DNA of 64,000 nt from Bog-473 sp963755495 (GTDB taxonomy: Bacteria > Actinomycetota > Acidimicrobiia > Acidimicrobiales > RAAP-2): assembly GCA_963755495.1 (NCBI GenBank), contig CAVWJS010000016.1, positions 62,001 through 126,000 of the forward strand, in the 5' to 3' direction. The notes beneath the pieces are model-generated. The model had not been told where the DNA came from and searched no databases. It saw only the letters and a list, made by a program, of their open reading frames with translations. The stretch's first letter is position 1. Every line of letters begins with the position of its first letter. Positions 9,236 through 17,879 of this stretch are shown here, in pieces. Position numbers and translations under genes: made by a program.

Positions 9236-10029
9236 TGCTGGTGGAGCGGGCACCACCACGTCGTGCGCCCACCGACGGTTGCCGTGCGCAATGCCGCGCC
9301 GTCTTTGGGGCACCGCCCTCCGGCATGACGCTCTTCCATGAGGTCCCCCATATGCGACCCACCGCGGCGCCCGAGCTGGAGGAGCGTGGCGCGCAACGCT
9401 TTGTGCAGCGCGTGTAGCTCGGCCTCGGTGAGCGGATCCCGCCGTGAGGGATCGAGCCCGGCGCGCCACAAGCTCTCGTCGGCCAGGAGGTTCCCGACAC
9501 CGGCCAGGCGCGCCTGATCCATCAGGCGCGCCTTGAGAGGAGCTACCCCACTCGTGCGCGCGGGGTTGACCGCCAAAGCCGTGCGCAGTTGGGCCGGCGA
9601 CACGGTGAGCGCGTCCGGCCCCAGACGGCTTTCGTTGGGCACGAGCTCGAGGGAACCGAACCGCCGAGGATCGTGGAGCAGAAGATGCCCGCCGTCAGCA
9701 AAAGTCAGGCGGGCCCGCACCCACTTGTCGTTGAAGACCCCCGGGCCATAGAGCAGGCGATCGAGCGCCTGCTTCCCGTCCACCACCAGACCGCCGGTCA
9801 TGCCGAAACGAACGCCGAGCGTCGGACCATCATCTGCGTCGAGGAGTAAGAGTTTCCCGCGCCGCCGCGCCTCGGTGAACCTGTGGCCCGCCAGGGCACG
9901 TTGCAGGCCACGCGGGGTCGTCCCGCCCCGTCCGTAACGAGCATCCACCATCCACACCTTTTCAATGGTGCGCCCGAGCGCCTTCTCAGCCAGGCCGCGA
10001 TAGAGCTCGACTTCCAGGATCTCCGGCAT
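9232..10029 (-). CDS. Fpg/Nei-family DNA glycosylase with altered zinc finger
   Basis: Base-excision repair glycosylase/AP lyase of 265 residues. The mature N-terminus PEILEVELYR supplies the catalytic proline and glutamate. The following beta-sandwich carries RRGKLLLLD with the conserved lysine, and the helix-two-turn-helix contains GVGNLLADE. The usual C-terminal zinc finger has four cysteines. Here the corresponding ligands read Cys, Asp (RCPKDGA) and Cys, His (WWCPLHQH). The start was set at the ATG at 10029 because the mature protein must begin Met-Pro-Glu. Fpg versus Nei specificity cannot be decided from sequence. Confidence 0.88.
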   Translation of the reverse strand: MPEILEVELYRGLAEKALGRTIEKVWMVDARYGRGGTTPRGLQRALAGHRFTEARRRGKLLLLDADDGPTLGVRFGMTGGLVVDGKQALDRLLYGPGVFNDKWVRARLTFADGGHLLLHDPRRFGSLELVPNESRLGPDALTVSPAQLRTALAVNPARTSGVAPLKARLMDQARLAGVGNLLADESLWRAGLDPSRRDPLTEAELHALHKALRATLLQLGRRGGSHMGDLMEERHAGGRCPKDGAALRTATVGGRTTWWCPLHQH

Positions 10030-10079
10030 TTCTGCGACGGTATCGGACCCGGGTCGTCCTACGGGAATATGGTGGGTGA

Positions 10080-11207
10080 ATGCCACCCGAAAAACCACAA
10101 TGGGCCGAGCTCTTCACAGAAGTCGTCACGTCGGGCCTTTGCACCGGTTGCTCAGCCTGTGTAATCGCCTGCCCATATGACGTCCTTGGCTATGACGACG
10201 CCGAAGGGCACTACAAGCCCTTCCACGTCCTGACCGACGGCGGAACCGACAACTGCACCCACGGTGAGAAGGGGTGCACCCTGTGCACCCGCGCCTGCCC
10301 TCGCTTTCGCACCTGGGAACCCGACATCGAGAATCATCTCTTCGGACGGCCACGTACCGACGATGAAGTGGCGGGTATCGCGCGCCGGACGGTATTGGCT
10401 CGGGCCACGGATCCCGAGGTGCAGCGCCACGGGCAAGACGGAGGCCTGGTCTCGGCCCTCCTCATTTGGGCCTTCGAGCATGATCTGATCGATGCTGCCC
10501 TGGTCTCAGGACTCGAGGGCGACGGGTCGACATGGAAGGCCGTCCCTCAGGTGGCCTGGAACAAGCAAGACGTGTTGGCTACCTCGGGGTCCCGTTACAC
10601 CTACTCGGCCAATCCACTGGCCTATCCCGAAGCCATCGCTGGAGGAGCCGAGCGCATCGCCCTCGTGGGCATGGGATGCCAGGCCTCGGCTCCCCCGGTC
10701 ATGGCTGCCCGCAAGGCTGGAAAAATCGCCCGTCGTTTCACGCTGTCGATCGGGCTCTTGTGCTCCAAGACGTTCGATGACGCCATCTTCCCCGAGCTCT
10801 TCGAGGCCAAGTACGGGCTGCCGCGGGCCGACATCGTCAAAATGAACATCAAGGGCGTGTTCCAGGTCTGGATGCGCGACGGCGCCTACCACGAGATCCC
10901 TCTGAAAGAGGCCCACGCGTGGACGCGTGAGGGCTGCACCAGCTGTCCGGACTTCGCGGCGGAACACGCCGATATCTCGACGGGCGGCATCGGCGCCTTC
11001 GGTGACTGGACGTTGACTCTCCTTCGCACCGAGCGCGGAGAGGAGCTTTTCAACGCTATGGAGGCGGGCGGCGTCATCGAAACGCGTCCCTCCGAGGACG
11101 ACCCCGGGGCTGTCACCTTGCTCAACCGACTGAGCAAGGTGAGTCGCAGGAGGTGGCCGGCGACCGCCGTTCCCATGCCGGGTCGCCTCCCTGCACCGAC
11201 TGCGTGA
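10080..11207 (+). CDS. Coenzyme F420 hydrogenase/dehydrogenase beta-subunit family protein
   Basis: Iron-sulfur flavoprotein of the FrhB/FdhB family, expected to transfer electrons between coenzyme F420 or another carrier and an unknown partner. Two ferredoxin-like 4Fe-4S motifs lie at the N-terminus: CTGCSACVIACP near residues 21-32 and CTLCTRACP near residues 61-69. The central domain has the HGQDGGLVSALL and ATSGSRYTYSANP segments typical of the family, then further cysteines (GCTSCPDF). No hydrogenase large subunit is nearby, so it is not evidence for a hydrogenase. It is divergent from the glycosylase gene with a 50-bp gap. Confidence 0.85.
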   Translation: MPPEKPQWAELFTEVVTSGLCTGCSACVIACPYDVLGYDDAEGHYKPFHVLTDGGTDNCTHGEKGCTLCTRACPRFRTWEPDIENHLFGRPRTDDEVAGIARRTVLARATDPEVQRHGQDGGLVSALLIWAFEHDLIDAALVSGLEGDGSTWKAVPQVAWNKQDVLATSGSRYTYSANPLAYPEAIAGGAERIALVGMGCQASAPPVMAARKAGKIARRFTLSIGLLCSKTFDDAIFPELFEAKYGLPRADIVKMNIKGVFQVWMRDGAYHEIPLKEAHAWTREGCTSCPDFAAEHADISTGGIGAFGDWTLTLLRTERGEELFNAMEAGGVIETRPSEDDPGAVTLLNRLSKVSRRRWPATAVPMPGRLPAPTA

Positions 11208-11363
11208 CCGCGTCGGGGCCGAAGAACGACGCATTTCGCTGAGAGCAGCTCCTTCCAGAAAAGAATCGTTCGTCCTACGCAGGACGGTCTCGGTCTGCCC
11301 GATGGCCCAAACTGTGGGAACTATGTCATTGACGCCACGAGATGACCGGTGCAGTGTGAAGGC

Positions 11364-12283
11364 ATGCGCACACGCCACGTGGTGGTCATCGTCTTCCCAG
11401 GGGTGCAACCACTGGACGCGATCGGCCCGATAGAGGTCTTCGCCGGAGCATGCAGGGTGGCCCAGGAACTCGGGCGTGACGGGACATACCGGATCTCTTT
11501 GGCTTCCACCGCAGGAGGTACCGTCTGGTCGGACAGCGGCGTTGGCCTCTCGACGATTCCCCTCCCTGATGCCGATGGGATCGACACCTTGGTGCTTGCA
11601 GGCGGGAACGGAATCCTCGGCGCTCGCGGCGATGCGGCGCTGCTGGCCTGGATCAAGGGGGCGGCCCCGAGCTGCCGGCGGGTGGCCACCGTGTGCACCG
11701 GGACCTTCCTCGGGGCGCAAGCAGATCTGCTCCACGGCCGGCGCGTGACCACCCACTGGGCCAGCGCGCCGCGACTCGCCTGGGAATTCCCGACGGTCTC
11801 GGTGGATGCGGATCCGATCTATATCCGCGATGGGAAGTACTGGACGAGCGCCGGTGTGACCGCTGGCATCGACCTCGCACTGGCGTTGGTACAGGACGAT
11901 CTGGGAGTCGACGTGGCGCAAACAGTGGCCCGGTGGCTAGTGATGTTCTTGCACCGGCCTGGTGGGCAGACACAGTTTGCCTCCCCGGTGTGGGTGCGGC
12001 GCGCCGAGCGCTCCACCGTGCGCGCGGTGCAGACGCTCGTCGAGTCCGCCCCCGGTGGTGATCACCGGGTGCCGGCAATGGCCGCCGCCGCCGCCATGAG
12101 TGTGCGCCATTTCACCCGTGTCTTCACCGCCGAAGTCGGCGAGACGCCGGGGAAGTTCGTGGAACGCGTGCGCCTCGAAGCGGCGCGGATCGAGCTTGAG
12201 ACGACCAATGACAACCTCGACCTCATCGCGGCCCGCTGCGGATTCGGCACCGCCGAATCGCTCCGACGCGTCACGCAGCGTCT
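11364..12283 (+). pseudogene. GlxA/AraC-family regulator, 5' part, interrupted by IS1380-family DNA
   Basis: Transcription regulator with an N-terminal DJ-1/PfpI-like ligand domain (VVIVFPGVQPLDAIGPIEVF; nucleophile-elbow cysteine in ATVCTGTFLGAQ) and a C-terminal AraC helix-turn-helix domain (MSVRHFTRVFTAEVGETPGKF). The reading frame is normal to about 12283, within the second HTH motif (GFGTAESLRRVTQR), where it runs into transposase sequence. The missing tail, LGVAPDAYRRRFR to a stop, is found at about 13289-13356. The intact protein would be about 325-330 residues. The start ATG at 11364 has GAAGG just upstream. Function is presumably lost. Confidence 0.88.
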
Positions 12284-13086
12284 TGTTGCGCCGGGGCAAC
12301 GCGGGCTCGGGCACGGCGGCGGACCATATCGTCGTCCTCGAGGCCTCCTTGGCCCAGCTGCCCGTCGATCCGGCCGACCACGAGATCATCGTGCGCACCG
12401 ACTCGGGCGGCACCAGCCACGGGCTGGCGCAGGCCTGCGCGGACAAAGGCGTCCGTTTCATCGGTGGCGTGGCCATGAGGACTCTCTTGGCCCAGGTGGT
12501 GACCACAGTGCCCAAAAGACGCTGGAAAACTGCCATCTCTTCGGACGGGACCGAGGAGTTAGAAACAGGCCAGGTGGCCGAGGTCACCGACCTGGTCGAC
12601 CTGTCGAGGTGGCCTGCGGGCACGCGCATGATCGCCCGGCGTGAGCTGCCCCATCCCGGGGCCCAGCTCAACTTCACCGACGTGGACGGCTATCGCTACC
12701 AGGTCTTCGTCACCGATCTGGCCGACAAAGACATCGCGTACCTCGAAGCGCTGTTCCGTGGACGGGGTCGAATCGAGTGCGCCATTCGCGACGCCAAAGA
12801 CACCGGGCTGGCCAACCTGCCCAGCCACAGCTTCGCCATCAACGCCGCCTGGCTGGCCACCGTGTTGATCGCGTGTGACCTGTTGGCCTGGACGAAGAAG
12901 CTCTGCCTCGACGGCGAGCTGGCCAAAGCCGAGCCCAAGCGGTTGCGCTACACGCTCTTGCACGCAGCCGGGCTCTTGGTCTCCTCAGCCCGGCGCAAGA
13001 GCGTGCGCATCGCTTCGGGTTGGCCGTGGGCTGACGACCTCGTCGACGCCTTCGGGCGGCTGCCCTCGTGGGCGACTGTCACCTGA
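12283..13086 (+). pseudogene. IS1380-family transposase, C-terminal fragment
   Basis: About 265 residues of a DDE transposase that is normally about 450-480. Visible family landmarks are GSGTAADHIVVLE, the DDE-region aspartate in IVRTDSGG, the acidic residue in GRIECAIRDAKD followed by LPSHSFAINAAWL, and the C-terminal PKRLRYTLLHAAG segment. The first catalytic aspartate and the whole N-terminal domain are absent, and there is no start codon of its own: the frame is entered from the regulator DNA. Confidence 0.85.
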
Positions 13087-13289
13087 ACCCACCGTTGCGG
13101 ACACTTCCCGAGTCGTCGCCTTCTACGAGCACGCCCTCGAAGCGGTGCGCGACGCGCCGCGCTGGTCCGAAAGACTTTCGCAGCACCCGCCACGCCCCTC
13201 GAGACGCTTCGATGTCCGATCACGAAGGCGACGTGTCTTCGGGTAGCCACCAAATCCGATCAGATGAGAGTTACTGAAAGGTCTGGGTT
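12283..13289 (+). mobile_element. IS1380-family insertion remnant
   Basis: About 1.0 kb inserted in the regulator gene. It holds the 3' part of an IS1380-family transposase (12283-13086) and about 200 bp of downstream element sequence ending near TGAAAGGTCTGGGTTAGG, a plausible terminal inverted-repeat end. The left end of the element and the first third to half of the transposase are missing, so this copy is a deletion derivative that cannot move alone. Target-site duplication could not be defined because the left end is gone. Confidence 0.75.
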
Positions 13290-13356
13290 AGGCGTCGCTC
13301 CCGATGCCTACCGACGCCGTTTTCGCACGGTGGGCGAAGAAAGGAAACCGGCATGA
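13290..13356 (+). pseudogene. GlxA/AraC-family regulator, 3' end displaced by the insertion
   Basis: Translation in frame gives GVAPDAYRRRFRTVGEERKPA and a stop, the exact kind of ending expected after the second helix-turn-helix motif of the regulator that breaks off at about 12283. The stop overlaps the start of the PfpI-like gene in an ATGA arrangement (13353-13356), so regulator and PfpI gene were once translationally coupled. Confidence 0.8.
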
Positions 13357-14006
13357 CGAGCTGCAGCCTGCGCGTCGCCATTCCCTTATTCCCCGAATTC
13401 ACCGCCCTCGACGGCGTCGGGCCTTACGAAGTCCTTCAACGCATTCCCTGCATCGATGTCATCTTTGTCGGACATCGTCGGGGGGAATACCGTAGTGAGA
13501 ACGGCATGCTCGGCCTCACGGCCGATGCCACCTTCGCCCAGTTGCCCGAACCCGACGTGATCGTCTTCCCGGGCGGGGTCGGCACCCGACCGCTGCAACA
13601 CAACGAAGAGATGCTGGCTTGGGTCCGTCACGCCCACGCCACGACGCGGTTCACTACTTCGGTCTGTACCGGCTCGTTGGTGCTCGGTGCGGCCGGACTC
13701 CTCAATGATCTGACTGCGACCACCCATTGGTCGTGCTACCCCGAGTTGGCGGCCCATGGCGCAGTTCCCATGCCGCAGCGGGTGGTCGAGCACCTCGAGC
13801 AGCGGATCATCACCGCAGCCGGGGTCTCGAGCGGTATCGACATGGCCTTGCGCCTGGTCGAGCTCCTCGTCGACCGCACTGCCGCGGAAGCGTCGCAACT
13901 CATGATCGAGTACGACCCCCAACCGCCCTTCGATGCAGGCTCGGCGAGCAAAGCGAGCGAGACGACCTTGGCTCGCGTGAGCGAGTACGCCCAACTCCGC
14001 AAATGA
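13353..14006 (+). CDS. DJ-1/PfpI family protein, isonitrile hydratase-like
   Basis: Glutamine amidotransferase-like fold enzyme of 217 residues. The nucleophile elbow is TSVCTGSLVLGAAGLL with the cysteine near residue 105, preceded by the acidic residue in LDGVGPYEVLQ near the N-terminus and VIVFPGGVGTR. These features match the isonitrile hydratase (InhA) and ThiJ/PfpI group; the substrate is unknown. Its start overlaps the stop of the broken GlxA-type regulator, which suggests the pair formed an operon. Loss of the upstream gene may remove coupled translation. Confidence 0.85.
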   Translation: MTSCSLRVAIPLFPEFTALDGVGPYEVLQRIPCIDVIFVGHRRGEYRSENGMLGLTADATFAQLPEPDVIVFPGGVGTRPLQHNEEMLAWVRHAHATTRFTTSVCTGSLVLGAAGLLNDLTATTHWSCYPELAAHGAVPMPQRVVEHLEQRIITAAGVSSGIDMALRLVELLVDRTAAEASQLMIEYDPQPPFDAGSASKASETTLARVSEYAQLRK

Positions 14007-14380
14007 GGGCGCTGCATCGCCGTCCGGGGCCGCGACGCGCAGGAACACGACCTGGTCTAAAGCGAACAGCCCTCAAGCGCAAGCGCAGTGTGGCGAATTC
14101 CGTCAACAGGTCGGAGGCCTCGGGCGGCACGCCCACAGCCAACCAGCGCGATGAAGCATCCAGCTCGATGGAAAATTCGAAGAAGGCGCATCATGCCTTC
14201 TCGCGTTACGCCAGATCCGCTGCGCTAATCGAGACCTTGAGAAATTGCCGCCACTCCTCGAGTCGGTCGGACGACACCGCCGCTGTGAGCGTGCACGCCA
14301 CGGGAATTCGCACTTCCCAAGTATGTCATCGGACCCGCCCTCGCCGAAGCCCTGTCGCAGTCCACCCGTACACTCTGCCC
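14007..14380. other. Intergenic region with one hairpin
   Basis: 374 bp without a supportable gene. A 7-bp perfect stem, AGAAGGC (14181-14187), loop GCATCAT, GCCTTCT (14195-14201), could be a terminator or a regulatory hairpin. Reading the minus strand gives short disconnected stretches with coding-like composition (for example EEWRQFLKVSISAADLA) interrupted by stops, perhaps a decayed gene. I do not recognise it. Confidence 0.35.
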
Positions 14381-14956
14381 ATGGCGCCGCCTGTCATCGA
14401 AGACCATCTCCCGATCGACACGGCACGGCTCACGCTTCGTCGATTCCGCCCGTCAGACGCCGACGCGATCCTGGCGCTCTACGGGAACCCTGACGTGGTG
14501 CGGTATCTCTACAGCACGCCCATGCGACCCGAGAGGCTTTCGGAGGCCCTCGAACGCCGACTTCGCACTCCGCACCTCGAAGGTGAAGGCGACATCCTCG
14601 AGCTTGCGGCGGAACTTCGATCGACGGGCGAGTTCGTCGGGGCCATGACGTTCATGCACCGCAGCACGGCCCATGGGCGAGGAGAGATCGGCTACACCAT
14701 TGCGCCGGACTTCACCGGCCGCGGCCTGGCCCGGGAGGGAGCCACCGCATTGTTGCGTCTCGGCTTTTCCTTTCTAAAGCTTCATCGCATAGAAGGACAG
14801 TGCGACGCGCGCAACGTTGCCTCGGCGCGGGTAATGCGCGCCATCGGCATGCGTCAGGAAGCGCACCTCCGTCAGAACGAATTCGTCAAGGGCGAGTGGA
14901 CCGATGCACTCGTCTTCGCCATGTTGGCCGACGAGTGGTCCGAGCGGGATCGCTGA
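14381..14956 (+). CDS. GNAT family N-acetyltransferase, RimJ/RimL-like
   Basis: Acetyl-CoA-dependent acetyltransferase of 191 residues. It begins with the family opening DTARLTLRRFRPSDADAIL, has the central GEIGYTIAPDFTGRGLAREGA segment that binds acetyl-CoA (R/Q-x-x-G-x-A variant GRGLA), and ends with DARNVASARVMRAIGMRQE. The acceptor may be a protein N-terminus or a small amine; it cannot be told apart here. The start ATG at 14381 matches the beginning of conservation. Confidence 0.88.
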   Translation: MAPPVIEDHLPIDTARLTLRRFRPSDADAILALYGNPDVVRYLYSTPMRPERLSEALERRLRTPHLEGEGDILELAAELRSTGEFVGAMTFMHRSTAHGRGEIGYTIAPDFTGRGLAREGATALLRLGFSFLKLHRIEGQCDARNVASARVMRAIGMRQEAHLRQNEFVKGEWTDALVFAMLADEWSERDR

Positions 14957-15116
14957 CGCGGCCCACAGCCGACCCCACGCCCCCGCCCTTGCTGACGGAT
15001 TGGCTCGGAGTGGAGTCCCGCGCTCGGCGTGGCGGTCAGGTGGTGGGACATCGCCATAGGAGGATGGAGCACGGTCTGGAACATCGGCGCCCATTCGAGG
15101 CGCACTCCTACGCCAG

Positions 15117-15863
15117 CTATGGCATCGAGCCCGACCCCGGGCGGATTGCCTTTTGCCGTCTTCTTTTTGATCTGGTGTCCTGAGCCACGATCTGCCCGGC
15201 CCGGGCGAATACGGCATCGAACATGGGTTCGGTCAGGACCCCGGTGAACGTATTCTGCTGGCTCGGGTGGTAGGAGCACAGAAGGGTCCGCCCGTCGGGC
15301 AGCACATATTCGGCCAGATGGCCGAACTTCGGTCGGGGCCGCAGGCCGAGAGGTCCGGCCACGCTCTGAAGGGCGATTTGCCCGAGCACCACAATGACCA
15401 ACAGATCGTCCAAGAGCGCGAACTCTCGGGCCAAATAGGGTGCGCAGGCCGCGCGCTCGCTCGGATCGGGTTTGTTGGCCGGTGGCGCGCAGTGCACGGC
15501 CGCGGTGATGTAGACGTCGCGCAGCTCCAGCCCATCGTCGCGGGCGGTGCTCGTCGGCTGGGACGCGTAGCCGGCCCGGTAGAGCGCGCCAAAGAGCCAA
15601 TCCCCTGAGCGGTCCCCGGTGAACATACGCCCGGTCCGGTTCGCCCCGTGCGCGGCCGGGGCCAGACCGACGATGCCCACCTGGGCGCGGGGATCGCCAA
15701 AGCCGGGCACGGCACGCCCCCAATAGGACTGGCCGGCAAAGGAAGCGCGGGGTGCCGCTGCGATGTCTTCGCGCCATTGCACGAGGCGGGGGCAGCGACG
15801 ACACTCGATCACCTCTTGCTGGACGGCGCGCAGCTTGTCCTGGTCGCCACGGTTTGAGAGCAC
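15117..15863 (-). CDS. Uracil-DNA glycosylase family 5 (UdgB-like)
   Basis: Removes uracil and related deaminated bases from DNA. The signature motif GLAPAAHGANRTGRMFTGD near residue 60-80 is that of family 5, and motif 2 appears as CSYHPSQQNTF near residue 215. Cysteines for the 4Fe-4S cluster are visible in CRRCPRL near the N-terminus and in AVHCAPP. A GTG at 15863 was chosen as start (248 residues); longer frames lead into sequence without family similarity and into the promoter region of the divergent phosphomutase gene 25 bp away. Confidence 0.88.
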   Translation of the reverse strand: MLSNRGDQDKLRAVQQEVIECRRCPRLVQWREDIAAAPRASFAGQSYWGRAVPGFGDPRAQVGIVGLAPAAHGANRTGRMFTGDRSGDWLFGALYRAGYASQPTSTARDDGLELRDVYITAAVHCAPPANKPDPSERAACAPYLAREFALLDDLLVIVVLGQIALQSVAGPLGLRPRPKFGHLAEYVLPDGRTLLCSYHPSQQNTFTGVLTEPMFDAVFARAGQIVAQDTRSKRRRQKAIRPGSGSMP

Positions 15864-15888
15864 GCCGCAAAGCCTACGATGGGGGTCC

Positions 15889-16563
15889 GTGCCCGCATCC
15901 CCTCGTCCATCGTCCTCGCGCTCGACGCATAAATCCGCCGCCCCGACCCGCGTCCTGCTGGTGCGCCACGGTGCTACCCCCACGACCGGGAAGATGCTGC
16001 CGGGAAGGGCGGCCGGGCTGCACCTGGCCGACAAGGGTCGGGCTCAGGCCGACCTGGTGGCGGAGCGAATTGCCGCCATCGAGAAACCGCCCACCGCCAT
16101 TTACGCCTCCCCGCTCGAACGAACCCGGGAGACCGCCGCGCCCATCGCGGCCGCCCTGGGGTTACGCGTCCGCACAGTCCGAGGGCTGATCGAAGTCGAC
16201 GTCGGTGACTGGACGGAGAAATCCCTGGCCAGGCTCAACAAAACCAAGGAGTGGGCCACCGTTCAACGCTGGCCGAGCGGCTTCACCTTCCCAGGAGGCG
16301 AGTCCTTCAGCGAAATGTCGACGCGCAGCATGGCGGCCGTCCTCGACCTGGTCAAGGACCATCCGGGCGAGACGATCGTGGCCGTCTCGCACGCTGATCC
16401 GATAAAGGCCGTGGTGGCCGCCGCCGCGGGTATTCCTCTCGACCTCATGCAACGCCTCGTGATCTCGCCCTGCTCCGTGTCCGCCTTGCTCTTCACCGCA
16501 GGGGGTCCCGCCATCCTCTGCGTGAATTCGACCGGTTCTCTCGGCGACCTGGCCCTCTCATGA
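15889..16563 (+). CDS. Histidine phosphatase family protein, MSMEG_4193 type
   Basis: Phosphoglycerate mutase-like phosphatase of 224 residues with the phosphohistidine motif LLVRHGATPT near residue 25, the SPLERTRETA segment and the second histidine in VAVSHADPIKAVV. This subfamily is conserved in actinobacteria together with the next two genes, and its substrate is not established. A GTG at 15889 with GGGGG at 15881-15885 is the likely start. The stop overlaps the DUF3090 start by 4 nt (ATGA). Confidence 0.88.
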   Translation: MPASPRPSSSRSTHKSAAPTRVLLVRHGATPTTGKMLPGRAAGLHLADKGRAQADLVAERIAAIEKPPTAIYASPLERTRETAAPIAAALGLRVRTVRGLIEVDVGDWTEKSLARLNKTKEWATVQRWPSGFTFPGGESFSEMSTRSMAAVLDLVKDHPGETIVAVSHADPIKAVVAAAAGIPLDLMQRLVISPCSVSALLFTAGGPAILCVNSTGSLGDLALS

Positions 16564-17087
16564 TCGACGAGACCGACTACGACGCACCCGATCACTGCAC
16601 CGTCGGGGTGATCGGCGAGGTGGGCAACCGGTTGTTTCTTTTCTACTGTCGCCAGGGACTCACCGAGACGACCGTGAAGGTGGAGAAGCAGCAGGTGGCC
16701 GTGCTGGCCGGCTATCTGGGCCGCATCGTGAAGGAGCTTGGTCGTCCCGGCCACCTGCCCGACGACATGAAATTCGACGGGACCGAGGACCCCGAGTGGG
16801 TCGTGGGAACGATCGGCGTCTCCTACGACGAGGAGCTCGATCGGGTCGTCATGGTCCTCGAAGAGGTACCCGACGACGACGATGATGATGAGGAGGACGA
16901 AGACGACCGCGAGAACGGCCACGTCCTCCGCATAGCCCTCACCCGTGAACAGGCCGCGGCGTTCGCTATTCACGCCACGCGCCTGGTGGAGTCTGGAAGG
17001 CCACCGTGCCCGCTCTGTGGGCTCCCGCTCGACCCCTCCGGTCACGACTGTCCGCGCACGAACGGACATCGTCCACCGGTGACCTGA
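16560..17087 (+). CDS. DUF3090 family protein
   Basis: Protein of 175 residues conserved in actinobacteria, function unknown. Family features are GEVGNRLFLFYCRQG, the VGTIGVSYDEELDRVV strand, and a C-terminal cysteine pair motif PPCPLCGLPLDPSGHDCP that looks like a zinc site. Between them is an acidic stretch (residues about 100-118 almost all Asp/Glu). It lies in the conserved order phosphomutase, DUF3090, SCO1664 with an ATGA overlap upstream and a 6-bp gap downstream, so the three products probably work in one process. Confidence 0.88.
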   Translation: MIDETDYDAPDHCTVGVIGEVGNRLFLFYCRQGLTETTVKVEKQQVAVLAGYLGRIVKELGRPGHLPDDMKFDGTEDPEWVVGTIGVSYDEELDRVVMVLEEVPDDDDDDEEDEDDRENGHVLRIALTREQAAAFAIHATRLVESGRPPCPLCGLPLDPSGHDCPRTNGHRPPVT

Positions 17088-17093
17088 TCGCCC

Positions 17094-17805
17094 GTGGACA
17101 ACGAACACGTGGCGGACATCCTCCGCGACGGCGACATGGAGGTACACGGGAGGATCGCCGGGAGCTCCAACGCCACCCTGCTCGTCACCTGCCGCCTCGG
17201 CCAGGACGAGCTCATGGCGGTCTACAAGCCCTGCAAGGGCGAGCGACCGCTCTGGGACTTCCCCGGTGGCCTGTTCCGGCGCGAAGTGGCCGCCTACGTG
17301 TTGTCCGAGTCACTCGGGTGGGGCCTCGTCCCCGAGACGATCGAGCGCTCCGAAGGCCCCTTCGGCGAAGGTTCGGTGCAGCGATACGTCCCCGAGGACG
17401 GCACCTCGCATTACTTCACCCTGCGCGACGACCCGAAGTGGCATCCGACACTCCGGCGCATGTGCGCCTTCGATGTCGTCGCCAACAATGCCGACCGCAA
17501 GAGCGGACACGTGCTGCTGGCCGAGGACCGCCTGTGGGCCATCGACAACGGCCTGTGCTTCAACGAGGACGACAAGCTCCGCACGGTCATCTGGGACTTC
17601 GGGGGAGACCCTCTGTCACCCGACGACGCGATGGCGCTGGAACGTCTGCAGCGCGACGGTCCCTCGTCCCGATTGTGCGAGCTCCTGACTGCGGCCGAAG
17701 TCGTGGCGCTCCTCGACCGCGTGGCATGGCTCGTGCATCTCCGGCGCCCTGCCCGAGTTGGTCGACGACGGGGAGTGGCCGCCCTATCCGTGGCCCCTCG
17801 TATAG
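17094..17805 (+). CDS. SCO1664 family protein (PI3/PI4-kinase-like fold)
   Basis: About 237 residues, starting at GTG 17094. The family resembles lipid-kinase folds: LMAVYKPCKGERPLWDFP holds a nucleotide-binding lysine, CAFDVVANNADRKSGHVL an HRD-like catalytic segment, and LWAIDNGLCFN the metal-binding aspartate. A frameshift near 17745 breaks the frame; in the next frame LPELVDDGEWPPYPWPLV ends at a stop at 17805, the normal family ending. Without correction the frame would run on to 17942 through tandem repeats. Real enzymatic activity is not established for the family. Confidence 0.85.
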
Positions 17806-17825
17806 GGATCGGCACCGCGCACGAC

Positions 17826-17879
17826 CCCAGGGGAGATCCCAAACCTAGGGGAGAACCCATTCCTAGAGGAGAACAAAGT
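17826..17879. repeat. Three 18-bp imperfect tandem repeats
   Basis: Units at 17826, 17844 and 17862 with consensus CCTAGGGGAGAACCCATT. They lie between the convergent SCO1664 and SGNH genes and include the SGNH stop codon. Two other loci in this window have 18-bp tandem repeats of unrelated sequence. Confidence 0.7.

Noticed and set aside
10080..11207. Evidence for an F420-reducing hydrogenase
   Set aside because: Only a beta-subunit-family protein is present; no Ni-Fe large or small subunit genes nearby.
10506..11921. Long minus-strand open frame of 471 codons
   Set aside because: Antisense to the F420 beta-type gene and the regulator, with no recognisable motif.
12283..13086. A novel AraC-transposase fusion protein
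   Set aside because: The regulator tail is present beyond the element, so the fused frame is a by-product of insertion.
13727..14380. Upstream extension of the GNAT gene frame
   Set aside because: Overlaps the PfpI-like gene in another frame and has no acetyltransferase similarity before 14381.
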